Source: CAZEHS01 sp964649745 (GTDB lineage Bacteria; Bacillota; Clostridia; Peptostreptococcales; Acidaminobacteraceae). From it: a DNA stretch of 13,592 nt. This document shows positions 8,101 to 12,902 of this stretch, piece after piece. The notes beneath the pieces were generated by a model. It worked only from the letters and a program-made list of their open reading frames with translations. It was not told the DNA's origin and did no database searches. Each line of letters begins with the position of its first letter. Within the stretch, counting starts at the first letter, position 1. The stretch spans positions 1 through 13,592 of the forward strand of contig CAZYQI010000055.1 of assembly GCA_964649745.1 (NCBI GenBank), in the 5' to 3' direction. A program made the translations under genes and the position numbers.

Positions 8101-8854
8101 TGCTGGCACTATCCACGGTAGGCGGTTCACCGGGTCGCAGTTTCTTGTAAATCTCCAGCAGGCCCTCTTCGACCGTCTTGGAGTTATCCTTGTCAAGGCT
8201 CTTCAGCAGACGCTCGTCTTCACCGAAAAGGTTGATAATTTCCACATCCGAGCCGTAGCCCAGCGCACGCACAAGCACCGTAACCGGCAGCTTACGTGTG
8301 CGGTCAATCCGTACGGAAACAATGTCGTTGGAATCCGTTTCATACTCAAGCCACGCACCTCTGTTTGGTATAACCGTTGTTGAAAACAATCGGTTTCCAA
8401 CCTTATCTAATTGCGCGTCGTAATACGGCCCTGGGGAACGAACCAACTGGCTGACGATTACACGCTCAGCGCCGTTAATAATAAACGTACCTTTGTCCGT
8501 CATCAGGGGAAAATCACCCATGAAGACTTTCTGTTCTTTAATTTCACCCGTTTCTTTATTGATGAAACGCACCTGCACTCGCAGCGGCACAGCATAAGTC
8601 ACATCGCGTTCTTTACACTCTTCGACTTCATACTTCGGCGTATTTTCAAGTTCATAATCAATGAACTCCAGGATCAGATTGCCGGTGTAATCCTGAATCG
8701 GCGAAATGTCCTGAAACGCTTCCATAAGCCCTTCCTCAAGAAACCAATTGTACGATTTCTTTTGGACCTCAATGAGGTTTGGTTTTTCGATGAGTTCTTC
8801 GATACGCGAGAAGCTCATGCGTGTCACTTTGCCCAGTTCAATCGGTCGTGGCAT
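5189..8854 (-). CDS. rpoB: DNA-directed RNA polymerase subunit beta
   Basis: The beta subunit of RNA polymerase, 1221 residues. The N-terminal part aligns by eye with Firmicutes RpoB ([20 protein letters not shown], residues 15-34). The rifampicin region [20 protein letters not shown], followed by RRLSALG, spans about 485-511. D493, H503 and S508, the equivalents of E. coli D516, H526 and S531, are wild type, so rifampicin sensitivity is predicted. Further motifs are GYNFEDA (781-787) and [16 protein letters not shown] (931-946) with active-site lysines. The C terminus is an acidic tail of roughly 60 residues. The ATG at 8854-8852 has AGGGGTGA seven to eight bases upstream; a later Met at residue 13 is possible but lacks such a site. 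It has its own promoter and leader and is followed by rpoC after 42 nt. Confidence 0.99.
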   Translation of the reverse strand: [1221 protein letters not shown]

Positions 8855-8879
8855 GCATCAATCACCCCTTGTTTTATTC

Positions 8880-8907
8880 AAAAAGACAGCGCTCACGCGT
8901 CCGTCTT
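8880..8907 (-). terminator. Second terminator-like hairpin in the rpoB leader
   Basis: On the minus strand AAGACGG-A-CGC folds onto GCG-CU-GUCUU with a GUGA tetraloop. That gives 10 pairs including one G-U, with one bulged A, and U5 at 8884-8880. It lies about 25 nt before the rpoB start codon. It may act as a second attenuator or insulate the rpoB SD. The short T tract makes termination efficiency uncertain. Confidence 0.5.
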
Positions 8908-8947
8908 CAATTGACGAAAAGGAAGGCCTCGAAATCAGAGGAAACAC

Positions 8948-8980
8948 AAAAAAATCCTTTATGAATCATAGAGGATTTTA
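8948..8980 (-). terminator. Terminator/attenuator in the rpoB leader
   Basis: AAAATCCT (8979-8972 read on the minus strand) pairs with AGGATTTT (8958-8951). An inner pairing of the TATGA/TCATA arms follows after a mismatch. A run of seven T (8954-8948) follows on the minus strand. It lies between the rpoB promoter and rpoB, about 70-100 nt after the predicted transcription start, so transcripts must read through it to reach rpoB. Its first stem bases overlap the stop codon of a small leader ORF. Confidence 0.7.
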
Positions 8981-9019
8981 TATTTTAGTTTGTCTCTGAT
9001 TTGGCATAGGTTTCTCCAT
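8978..9019 (-). CDS. Possible rpoB leader peptide (13 residues)
   Basis: The minus strand reads MEKPMPNQRQTKI and then TAA at 8980-8978. The first ATG (9019-9017) has AGGA seven bases upstream (9030-9027). An in-frame second ATG (9007-9005) has GGAG six bases upstream and would give a 9-residue peptide. It begins about 30 nt after the predicted start of transcription, and its stop codon overlaps the base of the leader terminator. A ribosome on it would cover the 5' arm and could prevent termination. The peptide has no run of one amino acid, so classic starvation sensing is not evident. So short an ORF can arise by chance; the position is the main argument. Confidence 0.35.
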   Translation of the reverse strand: MEKPMPNQRQTKI

Positions 9020-9055
9020 TTTAACGTCCTGTTTACATACTAGTGGCATTTTAAG

Positions 9056-9084
9056 ATGATACCACACCCGGCACATGGTGTCAA
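9056..9084 (-). promoter_or_regulatory. Sigma-A promoter of rpoBC
   Basis: On the minus strand TTGACA (9084-9079), a 17-nt spacer ending in TGG (extended -10), and TATCAT (9061-9056). Transcription would start near 9049, giving a leader of about 195 nt before rpoB. The upstream stretch 9085-9148 is AT-rich and could hold an UP element; nothing else is visible there. Confidence 0.82.
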
Positions 9085-9148
9085 TGACTTATTCAAGATT
9101 TGTGCCAAGATTAAAGAAAATCTCCAAAATAATCAGATTAATTATTCA

Positions 9149-9248
9149 CCACGGATAACACGGATGGGCACGGATGCATAGCACCACTACACGGTCGCTT
9201 CAACCTTTTGAAAAATCCTTCCTCCGTGCAAATCCGTGTGATCCGTGG
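9149..9248. repeat. Imperfect inverted repeat built from CACGGAT units
   Basis: The left arm (9149-9174) contains three CACGGAT-like units at 9-10 nt spacing. The right arm (9223-9248) is its reverse complement at 23 of 26 positions. The arms are separated by 48 nt (9175-9222) that encode nothing visible. It resembles the ACGGAT-rich intergenic repeats I recall from varied environmental bacteria, possibly a small non-autonomous mobile or REP-like element. It lies between the insertion sequence and the rpoB promoter. Confidence 0.75.
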
Positions 9249-9285
9249 CAAAGCCCTTATCTAAGGAATTTGCAGCAGATAATCA

Positions 9286-9310
9286 AAACTACCCGCTCAG
9301 CGGGCAGTTT
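9286..9310 (-). repeat. Right-end subterminal hairpin of the IS element
   Basis: On the minus strand AAACUGCCCGC pairs with GCGGGUAGUUU around a UGA loop: 11 pairs including one G-U. The sequence TTTTGATTATC follows. It is the outermost of several hairpins downstream of tnpA and is my candidate for the TnpA recognition hairpin of the right end. Confidence 0.6.
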
Positions 9311-9314
9311 GGTT

Positions 9315-9407
9315 GGCCCTATAAGGGCCTGTTGCTCGCATGAGCCTTAAGGCTCGTTGAATTGGTCCGCCAACCGCTTCTCTTTACAGGCTGCTGCTTA
9401 AGCAGCC
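9315..9407 (-). repeat. Cluster of three further palindromes downstream of tnpA
   Basis: Three short palindromes follow the tnpA stop: GCTGCTTAAGCAGC (9393-9406), GAGCCTTAAGGCTC (9342-9355) and GGCCCTATAAGGGCC (9315-9329). GGTTGGC (9311-9317) is also complementary to GCCAACC (9369-9375), so the region may fold as a branched structure. None has a T tract, so they are not ordinary terminators. They belong to the right end of the element. Confidence 0.55.
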
Positions 9408-9881
9408 TTATTTCTTGCCCTTTTTTACCGACTCACCCGTAAACGGGTCAACATACTCAGCGATACTGATTTGATCGTTTGCAATATCCTCGTCCAGTTG
9501 GTTTTTTACATACTCTCTTATCGCCTTTTCATTCCGGCCTACCGTATCCACATAATACCCTCTGCACCAGAAATGACGGTTTCCATACTTGTACTTCAGG
9601 TGGGCATGCCGGTCAAATATCATCAGTGAACTTTTTCCCTTCAAATACCCCATGACGCTTGATACGCTGTGCTTGGGTGGGATGCAAACCACCATATGTA
9701 CATGATCCGTACAAGCCGTAGCTTCTAGGATCTCAACACCTTTCTGTTCACACAGCTTTCTCAGTATCTTCCCAATATCGCTTTTGATTTTCCCGTAGAT
9801 CACCCGCCTCCGATATTTCGGGGCAAATACTATATGGTATTTGCAGTTCCATGTCGTATGTGCTAAGCTATTTTTGTCCAT
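9408..9881 (-). CDS. tnpA: IS200-type TnpA transposase (Y1 HUH)
   Basis: TnpA cuts and joins single-stranded DNA at the element ends. The 157-residue protein has the family start (TTWNCKYHIVFAPKYRRRVI, residues 9-28), the HUH motif H60-V61-H62 in TDHVHMVV for metal binding, and the conserved WCRGYYVDTVG (105-115). The likely catalytic tyrosine is Y124 in REYVKNQ, with Q128 as partner. The length is normal and the frame is unbroken, so the enzyme is probably active. The ATG at 9881-9879 has a strong AAAAGGAGGG SD (9897-9888), but that SD is buried in a long stem (9889-9943), which keeps expression low. No tnpB is present. Confidence 0.95.
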   Translation of the reverse strand: MDKNSLAHTTWNCKYHIVFAPKYRRRVIYGKIKSDIGKILRKLCEQKGVEILEATACTDHVHMVVCIPPKHSVSSVMGYLKGKSSLMIFDRHAHLKYKYGNRHFWCRGYYVDTVGRNEKAIREYVKNQLDEDIANDQISIAEYVDPFTGESVKKGKK

Positions 9882-9888
9882 TTCGGAC

Positions 9889-9943
9889 CCTCCTTTTGTT
9901 GATAATGTGGTTGGCGAACCTTCATTATTCTAACAAAAGGAGG
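9889..9943 (-). promoter_or_regulatory. Stem-loop sequestering the tnpA ribosome binding site
   Basis: CCTCCTTTTGTT (9889-9900) is perfectly complementary to AACAAAAGGAGG (9932-9943). Inner pairs ATAATG/CATTAT (9902-9907 and 9923-9928) and GGTT/AACC (9909-9912 and 9917-9920) continue the stem. In the tnpA mRNA this hides the SD. Known IS200 elements repress their transposase in this way. Confidence 0.8.
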
Positions 9944-9976
9944 TTTTAAGTTCTTGCTCATAGCTAAAGCTTTTGG

Positions 9977-9999
9977 AACCCCCGGTAGAACCGGGGGTT
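9977..9999 (-). repeat. Left-end subterminal hairpin of the IS element
   Basis: AACCCCCGGT (9977-9986) pairs perfectly with ACCGGGGGTT (9990-9999) around an AGA loop. It lies upstream of tnpA at the expected left end of an IS200-like element. On the plus strand it is followed by TTTTCGTT, so it could also stop transcription entering from the rpoB side. Confidence 0.7.
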
Positions 10000-10009
10000 T
10001 TCGTTATAC

Positions 10010-10041
10010 AAAAAAAACGAGGGAGCGAGCTCCCTCGTTTT
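10010..10041 (-). terminator. Intrinsic terminator after rplL
   Basis: AAAACGAGGGAG (10014-10025) pairs with CTCCCTCGTTTT (10030-10041) around a 4-base loop. On the minus strand eight T follow (10017-10010). It starts about 11 nt after the rplL stop and ends the rpmG-to-rplL transcript before the IS element and rpoB. Confidence 0.93.
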
Positions 10042-10051
10042 CAATTTGAAA

Positions 10052-10414
10052 CTACTTAACTTCGACTTTAGCGCCTTTTTCTTCGAGCTTAGCTTTAACA
10101 GCCATTGCTTCTTCTTTCGGAATGCCTTCTTTGATCTTGCTGGGAGTGTTGTCAACAACGTCTTTCGCTTCTTTCAGGCCAAGACCTGTCAGTTCACGAA
10201 CAACCTTGATAACTTCGATTTTCTTTTCGCCAGCGCCTTCAAGGATTACGTCGAACTCAGTTTTCTCTTCAACAGCCTCAGCAGCAACTGCAACAGCAAC
10301 GCCAACCGGAGCGGATGCGGATACGCCGAACTCTTCTTCACAAGCCTTTACCAGTTCGTTCAGATCAAGAACGGTCATTCCTTTGATTGCTTCGATGATT
10401 TGCTCTTTCGTCAT
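10052..10414 (-). CDS. rplL: 50S ribosomal protein L7/L12
   Basis: L7/L12 forms the dimers of the ribosomal stalk that recruit and stimulate translational GTPases such as EF-Tu and EF-G. The 120-residue protein shows the N-terminal dimerisation and L10-binding domain (residues 1-30, MTKEQIIEAIKGMTVLDLNE), an Ala/Val-rich hinge (about 31-50) and the C-terminal domain. That domain contains EKKIEVIKVVRELTGLGLKE followed by AKDVVDNTPSKIKEG, the factor-binding helix region. The ATG at 10414-10412 has GGAGGT at 10426-10421. It follows rplJ by 40 nt and is followed by a strong terminator. L10 autoregulation upstream would control both genes. Confidence 0.98.
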   Translation of the reverse strand: MTKEQIIEAIKGMTVLDLNELVKACEEEFGVSASAPVGVAVAVAAEAVEEKTEFDVILEGAGEKKIEVIKVVRELTGLGLKEAKDVVDNTPSKIKEGIPKEEAMAVKAKLEEKGAKVEVK

Positions 10415-10454
10415 GATTGCACCTCCATAGGGTATTTTTCAGTGAGTGATGATA

Positions 10455-10952
10455 TTATGCCGTAGCTTCCTGTTTGTCGATGATTGCTTGAAGCAGGTAT
10501 GCAAAGTTGGATACCGGAGACTTCACGCTGCCAAGGAAACGTGCGATAAGCACTTCTTTGGATGGCAGGTTCGCAAGCTCAGCAACCTGTTCCGAGGTGT
10601 AGTAAACACCTTCTACAACACCGCTTCGGAGCTCCATCTTCTTGAACTCTTTCGCGTAGTCTTTTACAAGCTTTGCCGGAGCAACTGCATCTGTATAGCT
10701 GATTGCAAAAGCGTTAGGACCATTCAGATCCTTAGCAAGCGCTTCATAAGCAGTGTCCTTCGCGGCCAGTTCCACCAGTTTGTTCTTGTACACCTTGTAT
10801 TCAAGACCGGCATCTCTGAAACCCTTGCGCAGCTTGGTAGCCTGTTCTACGTTGATTCCGCTGTAGTTAACCAGCACCACGGATTTAGCGCGGCTCAGTT
10901 TCTCACGGATCTCAGCAACCACTACTTCTTTACGTTCTTTTTGTACTGACAT
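10455..10952 (-). CDS. rplJ: 50S ribosomal protein L10
   Basis: L10 anchors L7/L12 dimers to the ribosome and binds 23S rRNA next to L11. The 165-residue protein has the expected layout: N-terminal RNA-binding domain with SVVLVNYSGINVEQATKLRK (24-43) and YKVYKNKLVELA, then LPSKEVLIARFLGSVKSP (129-146), and a C-terminal helix near SNFAYLLQAIIDKQ that carries L7/L12. The start ATG (10952-10950) has GAGGAGGTG at 10966-10958. It is preceded by an L10-type leader with an attenuator and followed by rplL after 40 nt. Excess L10 (with L12) is known to repress this operon in B. subtilis. Confidence 0.98.
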   Translation of the reverse strand: MSVQKERKEVVVAEIREKLSRAKSVVLVNYSGINVEQATKLRKGFRDAGLEYKVYKNKLVELAAKDTAYEALAKDLNGPNAFAISYTDAVAPAKLVKDYAKEFKKMELRSGVVEGVYYTSEQVAELANLPSKEVLIARFLGSVKSPVSNFAYLLQAIIDKQEATA

Positions 10953-10984
10953 CTGTCCACCTCCTCATGAAAAAATCATTGATA

Positions 10985-11105
10985 CATATAAACAAACTCC
11001 CTGTCCGCAGACAGGGAGTACCAGTGATCGTTTGATCAATCGTAACAACCTTGGCAGGGTTTACACATAAGATACCTGCTGTCTGCGGTCGAGCTTTGCT
11101 TCAGT
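10985..11105 (-). promoter_or_regulatory. L10 leader: autoregulatory mRNA region before rplJL
   Basis: The minus strand between rplA and rplJ carries CCGCAGACAGCAGGTA (11088-11073) and, later, CCCTGCCAAGG (11059-11049). These resemble the paired conserved strands of the L10 leader family, which binds the L10-L12 complex. CCGCAGACAG (11088-11079) is exactly complementary to CTGTCTGCGG (11014-11005) inside the downstream terminator. The two structures cannot form together. L10 binding the leader should free the terminator and stop rplJL transcription. Confidence 0.88.
10987..11019 (-). terminator. Attenuator terminator of the L10 leader
   Basis: ACTCCCTGTC (11019-11010 on the minus strand) pairs perfectly over 10 bp with GACAGGGAGT (11005-10996). 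The loop is TGCG and the tail TTTGTTTATA. It ends about 35-45 nt before the rplJ start. Part of its 5' arm and loop is the partner of the competing antiterminator pairing. Confidence 0.88.
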
Positions 11106-11113
11106 TTTGCAGC

Positions 11114-11806
11114 TTAGAGCTTGGCAGCGTTAAGACGGATGCCAGGGCCCATTGTGCTGGTGAGAGTAACGCTTCTCAGGTAAGTTCCTTTGGCTGCGGA
11201 GGGCTTAGCCTTGATGACCGCATCCATCAGCGCCTTGAAGTTGTCTACCAGTTTAGCGTCTTCGAAGGACATCTTACCGATAGCAACGTGTACAATGTTT
11301 GTCTTGTCCAGACGGAACTCTACCTTACCTGCTTTGATCTCGTTGATTGCTCTTTCGATATCAAACGTTACCGTACCGGATTTCGGGTTCGGCATAAGTC
11401 CTTTAGGACCAAGCACGCGGCCCAGACGGCCAACAAGGCCCATCATATCCGGCGTTGCAACGATTACATCATAATCGAACCAGTTTTCGGACTGGATTTT
11501 TTGAACCATGTCCTCAGCACCGACAAACTCAGCACCGGCTTTTTCAGCTTCAACAGCCTTGTCACCCTTTGCGATAACAAGAACACGCTTGGTCTTGCCT
11601 GTTCCGTGGGGAAGTACGATGGCTCCACGAACCTGTTGGTCCGCGTGACGTCCGTCAACACCCAGTTTGATGTGCAGTTCAACGCTTTCGTCAAACTTTG
11701 CTTTTGCTGTGCTTCGAAGAAGCGTGAACGCTTCATCTGCATCATAGAGCTTCGCTCTGTCTACCAGTTTAGCAATCTCTTGGTAGCGTTTACCATGTTT
11801 AGGCAT
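11114..11806 (-). CDS. rplA: 50S ribosomal protein L1
   Basis: L1 forms the mobile stalk at the ribosomal E site and in many bacteria represses its own operon by binding mRNA. The 230-residue protein carries RGAIVLPHGTGKTKRVLV (60-77) and the L1 signature GRLGRVLGPKGLMPNPKSGT (126-145), with the later IKAGKVEFRLDKTNIVH strand region. An upstream in-frame ATG would add 14 residues (MGGCQPYYHRGGNL), but I choose the ATG at 11806-11804. It has GAGGAGG (11820-11814) with a 7-nt spacer, and family members begin near MPKHGKRYQE. The gap to rplK is 52 nt and holds a hairpin that could be the L1 site. Confidence 0.97.
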   Translation of the reverse strand: MPKHGKRYQEIAKLVDRAKLYDADEAFTLLRSTAKAKFDESVELHIKLGVDGRHADQQVRGAIVLPHGTGKTKRVLVIAKGDKAVEAEKAGAEFVGAEDMVQKIQSENWFDYDVIVATPDMMGLVGRLGRVLGPKGLMPNPKSGTVTFDIERAINEIKAGKVEFRLDKTNIVHVAIGKMSFEDAKLVDNFKALMDAVIKAKPSAAKGTYLRSVTLTSTMGPGIRLNAAKL

Positions 11807-11820
11807 TAAATTTCCTCCTC

Positions 11821-11849
11821 TGTGGTAATACGGCTGGCAACCTCCCACA
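11821..11849 (-). promoter_or_regulatory. Candidate L1-binding hairpin between rplK and rplA
   Basis: On the minus strand UGUGG (11849-11845) pairs with CCACA (11825-11821). Inside, GGUU pairs with AGCC around a GCC loop, leaving an asymmetric internal loop of GA opposite GUAUUA. The GUGGGAGG...UUACCAC pattern just before rplA resembles the L1 target that I recall in Firmicutes. L1 binding here would cover the region beside the rplA SD. Confidence 0.5.
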
Positions 11850-11858
11850 AGTTACACG

Positions 11859-12284
11859 TTAGCCTTCTACAACAACACCCATGCTTCGGGCAGTTCCTTT
11901 AACCATGCTCATTGCCGTTTCAATGCTACCTGCATTGAGATCGACCATTTTTTGCTCTGCAATCTCACGAATCTTAGCCTCCGTGATCTTGGCTACCTTT
12001 GTCTTGTTAGGCACCGCAGAACCGCTTTCAATACCGCAGGCTTTCTTGATCAGGACAGCAGCAGGCGGAGTCTTTGTGATGAAGCTGAAGGATCTGTCCT
12101 GGTAGATCGTAATGACTACCGGAACGATCAGGCCGATTTTGTCGGACGTCTTCGCATTGTATTCTTTAACAAACTGCATGATGTTAACACCATGCTGACC
12201 AAGAGCCGGACCTACCGGGGGGGCAGGAGTCGCTTGACCCGCTGGGATCTGCAGTTTTACCATTGCTGAAACTTTCTTTGCCAT
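11859..12284 (-). CDS. rplK: 50S ribosomal protein L11
   Basis: L11 binds the GTPase-associated region of 23S rRNA, supports factor function and is the target region for thiopeptides such as thiostrepton. The 141-residue protein has the proline-rich N-terminal domain motif PAGQATPAPPVGPALGQHGV (15-34) and NIMQFVKEYNAKT, then the C-terminal rRNA-binding domain ending in ETAMSMVKGTARSMGVVVEG. The prolines of the PAPPVGPALG segment, where resistance changes occur, are present. The ATG at 12284-12282 has GGAGGTGCG at 12296-12288. It is 48 nt after nusG and 52 nt before rplA. Confidence 0.98.
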   Translation of the reverse strand: MAKKVSAMVKLQIPAGQATPAPPVGPALGQHGVNIMQFVKEYNAKTSDKIGLIVPVVITIYQDRSFSFITKTPPAAVLIKKACGIESGSAVPNKTKVAKITEAKIREIAEQKMVDLNAGSIETAMSMVKGTARSMGVVVEG

Positions 12285-12332
12285 ATTCGCACCTCCATTC
12301 AGTTATATAGTGGGAAGGTATATAGTGCAAGC

Positions 12333-12857
12333 CTATATTGTCTCAATTTGACTATATTCCAATTCAACCGGTGTTTCCCGGCCGAACATTGAAATCTTGA
12401 CTCTGACGCTCTGTTTGTCGTTGTTGATGCCTTCAATGATGCCCACGAGATCTTCGAAAGGCCCGGAAGTAACGCGCACCGACTGCCCCACTTGGAGGTC
12501 GATCTCAACCCGGCGGGTTTCAATTCCCATGTTGCGGACCTCATCCTCTGTAAGAGGAATCGGCTTGGAGCCCGGGCCGACAAAGCCCGTCACCCCTCTG
12601 GTATTTCGGACAACATACCAGGACTCATCTGTCATGATCATCTTTACAAGGGCATACCCAGGAAAGACTTTGCGGGATTTGATTTTCTTCTTTCCGTTTT
12701 TCGTTTCAATGATTTCTTCCGTTGGAACGGCCACTTCATGAATGATATCCTGCATCCCGCGGTTTTCAACTATCTTCTCGATATTGGCCTTAACCTTGTT
12801 CTCATGACCAGAATAGGTATGTACCACATACCATTTTGCATTATCAGACATAAGCAT
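12333..12857 (-). CDS. nusG: Transcription elongation/termination factor NusG
   Basis: NusG binds the clamp of RNA polymerase and modulates pausing, termination and coupling to the ribosome. The 174-residue protein has the NGN domain (about residues 8-105) with KWYVVHTYSGHENKVKANIE, FPGYALVKM (65-73) and VRNTRGVTGFVG (83-94). A C-terminal KOW domain (about 122-174) contains VRVTSGPFEDLVGIIEGIN. The start is ATG at 12857 or the in-frame ATG at 12851; an in-frame TGA lies 18 nt upstream of 12857. There is no SD at normal distance. GAGGAGG (12894-12888) is 30 nt away, but a hairpin between the two could shorten this to 7 nt and would favour 12857. It follows secE by 45 nt. Confidence 0.97.
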   Translation of the reverse strand: MLMSDNAKWYVVHTYSGHENKVKANIEKIVENRGMQDIIHEVAVPTEEIIETKNGKKKIKSRKVFPGYALVKMIMTDESWYVVRNTRGVTGFVGPGSKPIPLTEDEVRNMGIETRRVEIDLQVGQSVRVTSGPFEDLVGIIEGINNDKQSVRVKISMFGRETPVELEYSQIETI

Positions 12858-12894
12858 TTCGGGATATCCGAATCAGGAATCCCTCATCCTCCTC
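12858..12894 (-). promoter_or_regulatory. nusG ribosome binding site with a hairpin in the SD-to-start spacer
   Basis: GAGGAGG (12894-12888) is separated from the nusG ATG by 30 nt. Within this, GGGAT (12883-12879) pairs with ATCCC (12865-12861), and TCC (12878-12876) pairs with GGA (12869-12867) after one bulged base, around a 6-nt loop. Folding leaves ATGA plus GAA, an effective spacer of 7 nt. The start is therefore probably structure-dependent. Confidence 0.6.
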
Positions 12895-12902
12895 ACAGAA
12901 CA

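Larger units (their letters stand above)
9283..10005 (-). mobile_element. IS200/IS605-family insertion sequence, IS200-like (tnpA only)
   Basis: An element of about 720 bp with one gene, tnpA, no tnpB and no terminal inverted repeats. Near each edge is a short hairpin, as expected for elements moved by HUH TnpA on single-stranded DNA. The left-end hairpin is at 9977-9999 and the outermost right-end hairpin at 9286-9310. It occupies the gap between the rplL terminator and the rpoBC promoter, disrupting neither. Exact ends are not certain because this family makes no target duplication. Confidence 0.8.

Noticed and set aside
9149..9248. A CRISPR array or plasmid-type iteron origin from the CACGGAT units
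   Set aside because: The units are too short and few, arranged as one inverted repeat without spacers of uniform size, and no cas or replication gene is near.
9977..9999. The GC-rich hairpin as the rplL terminator
   Set aside because: The stem at 10010-10041 with eight T lies closer to rplL and is a better terminator. The GC-rich hairpin lacks a T tract on the minus strand and fits the IS left end.
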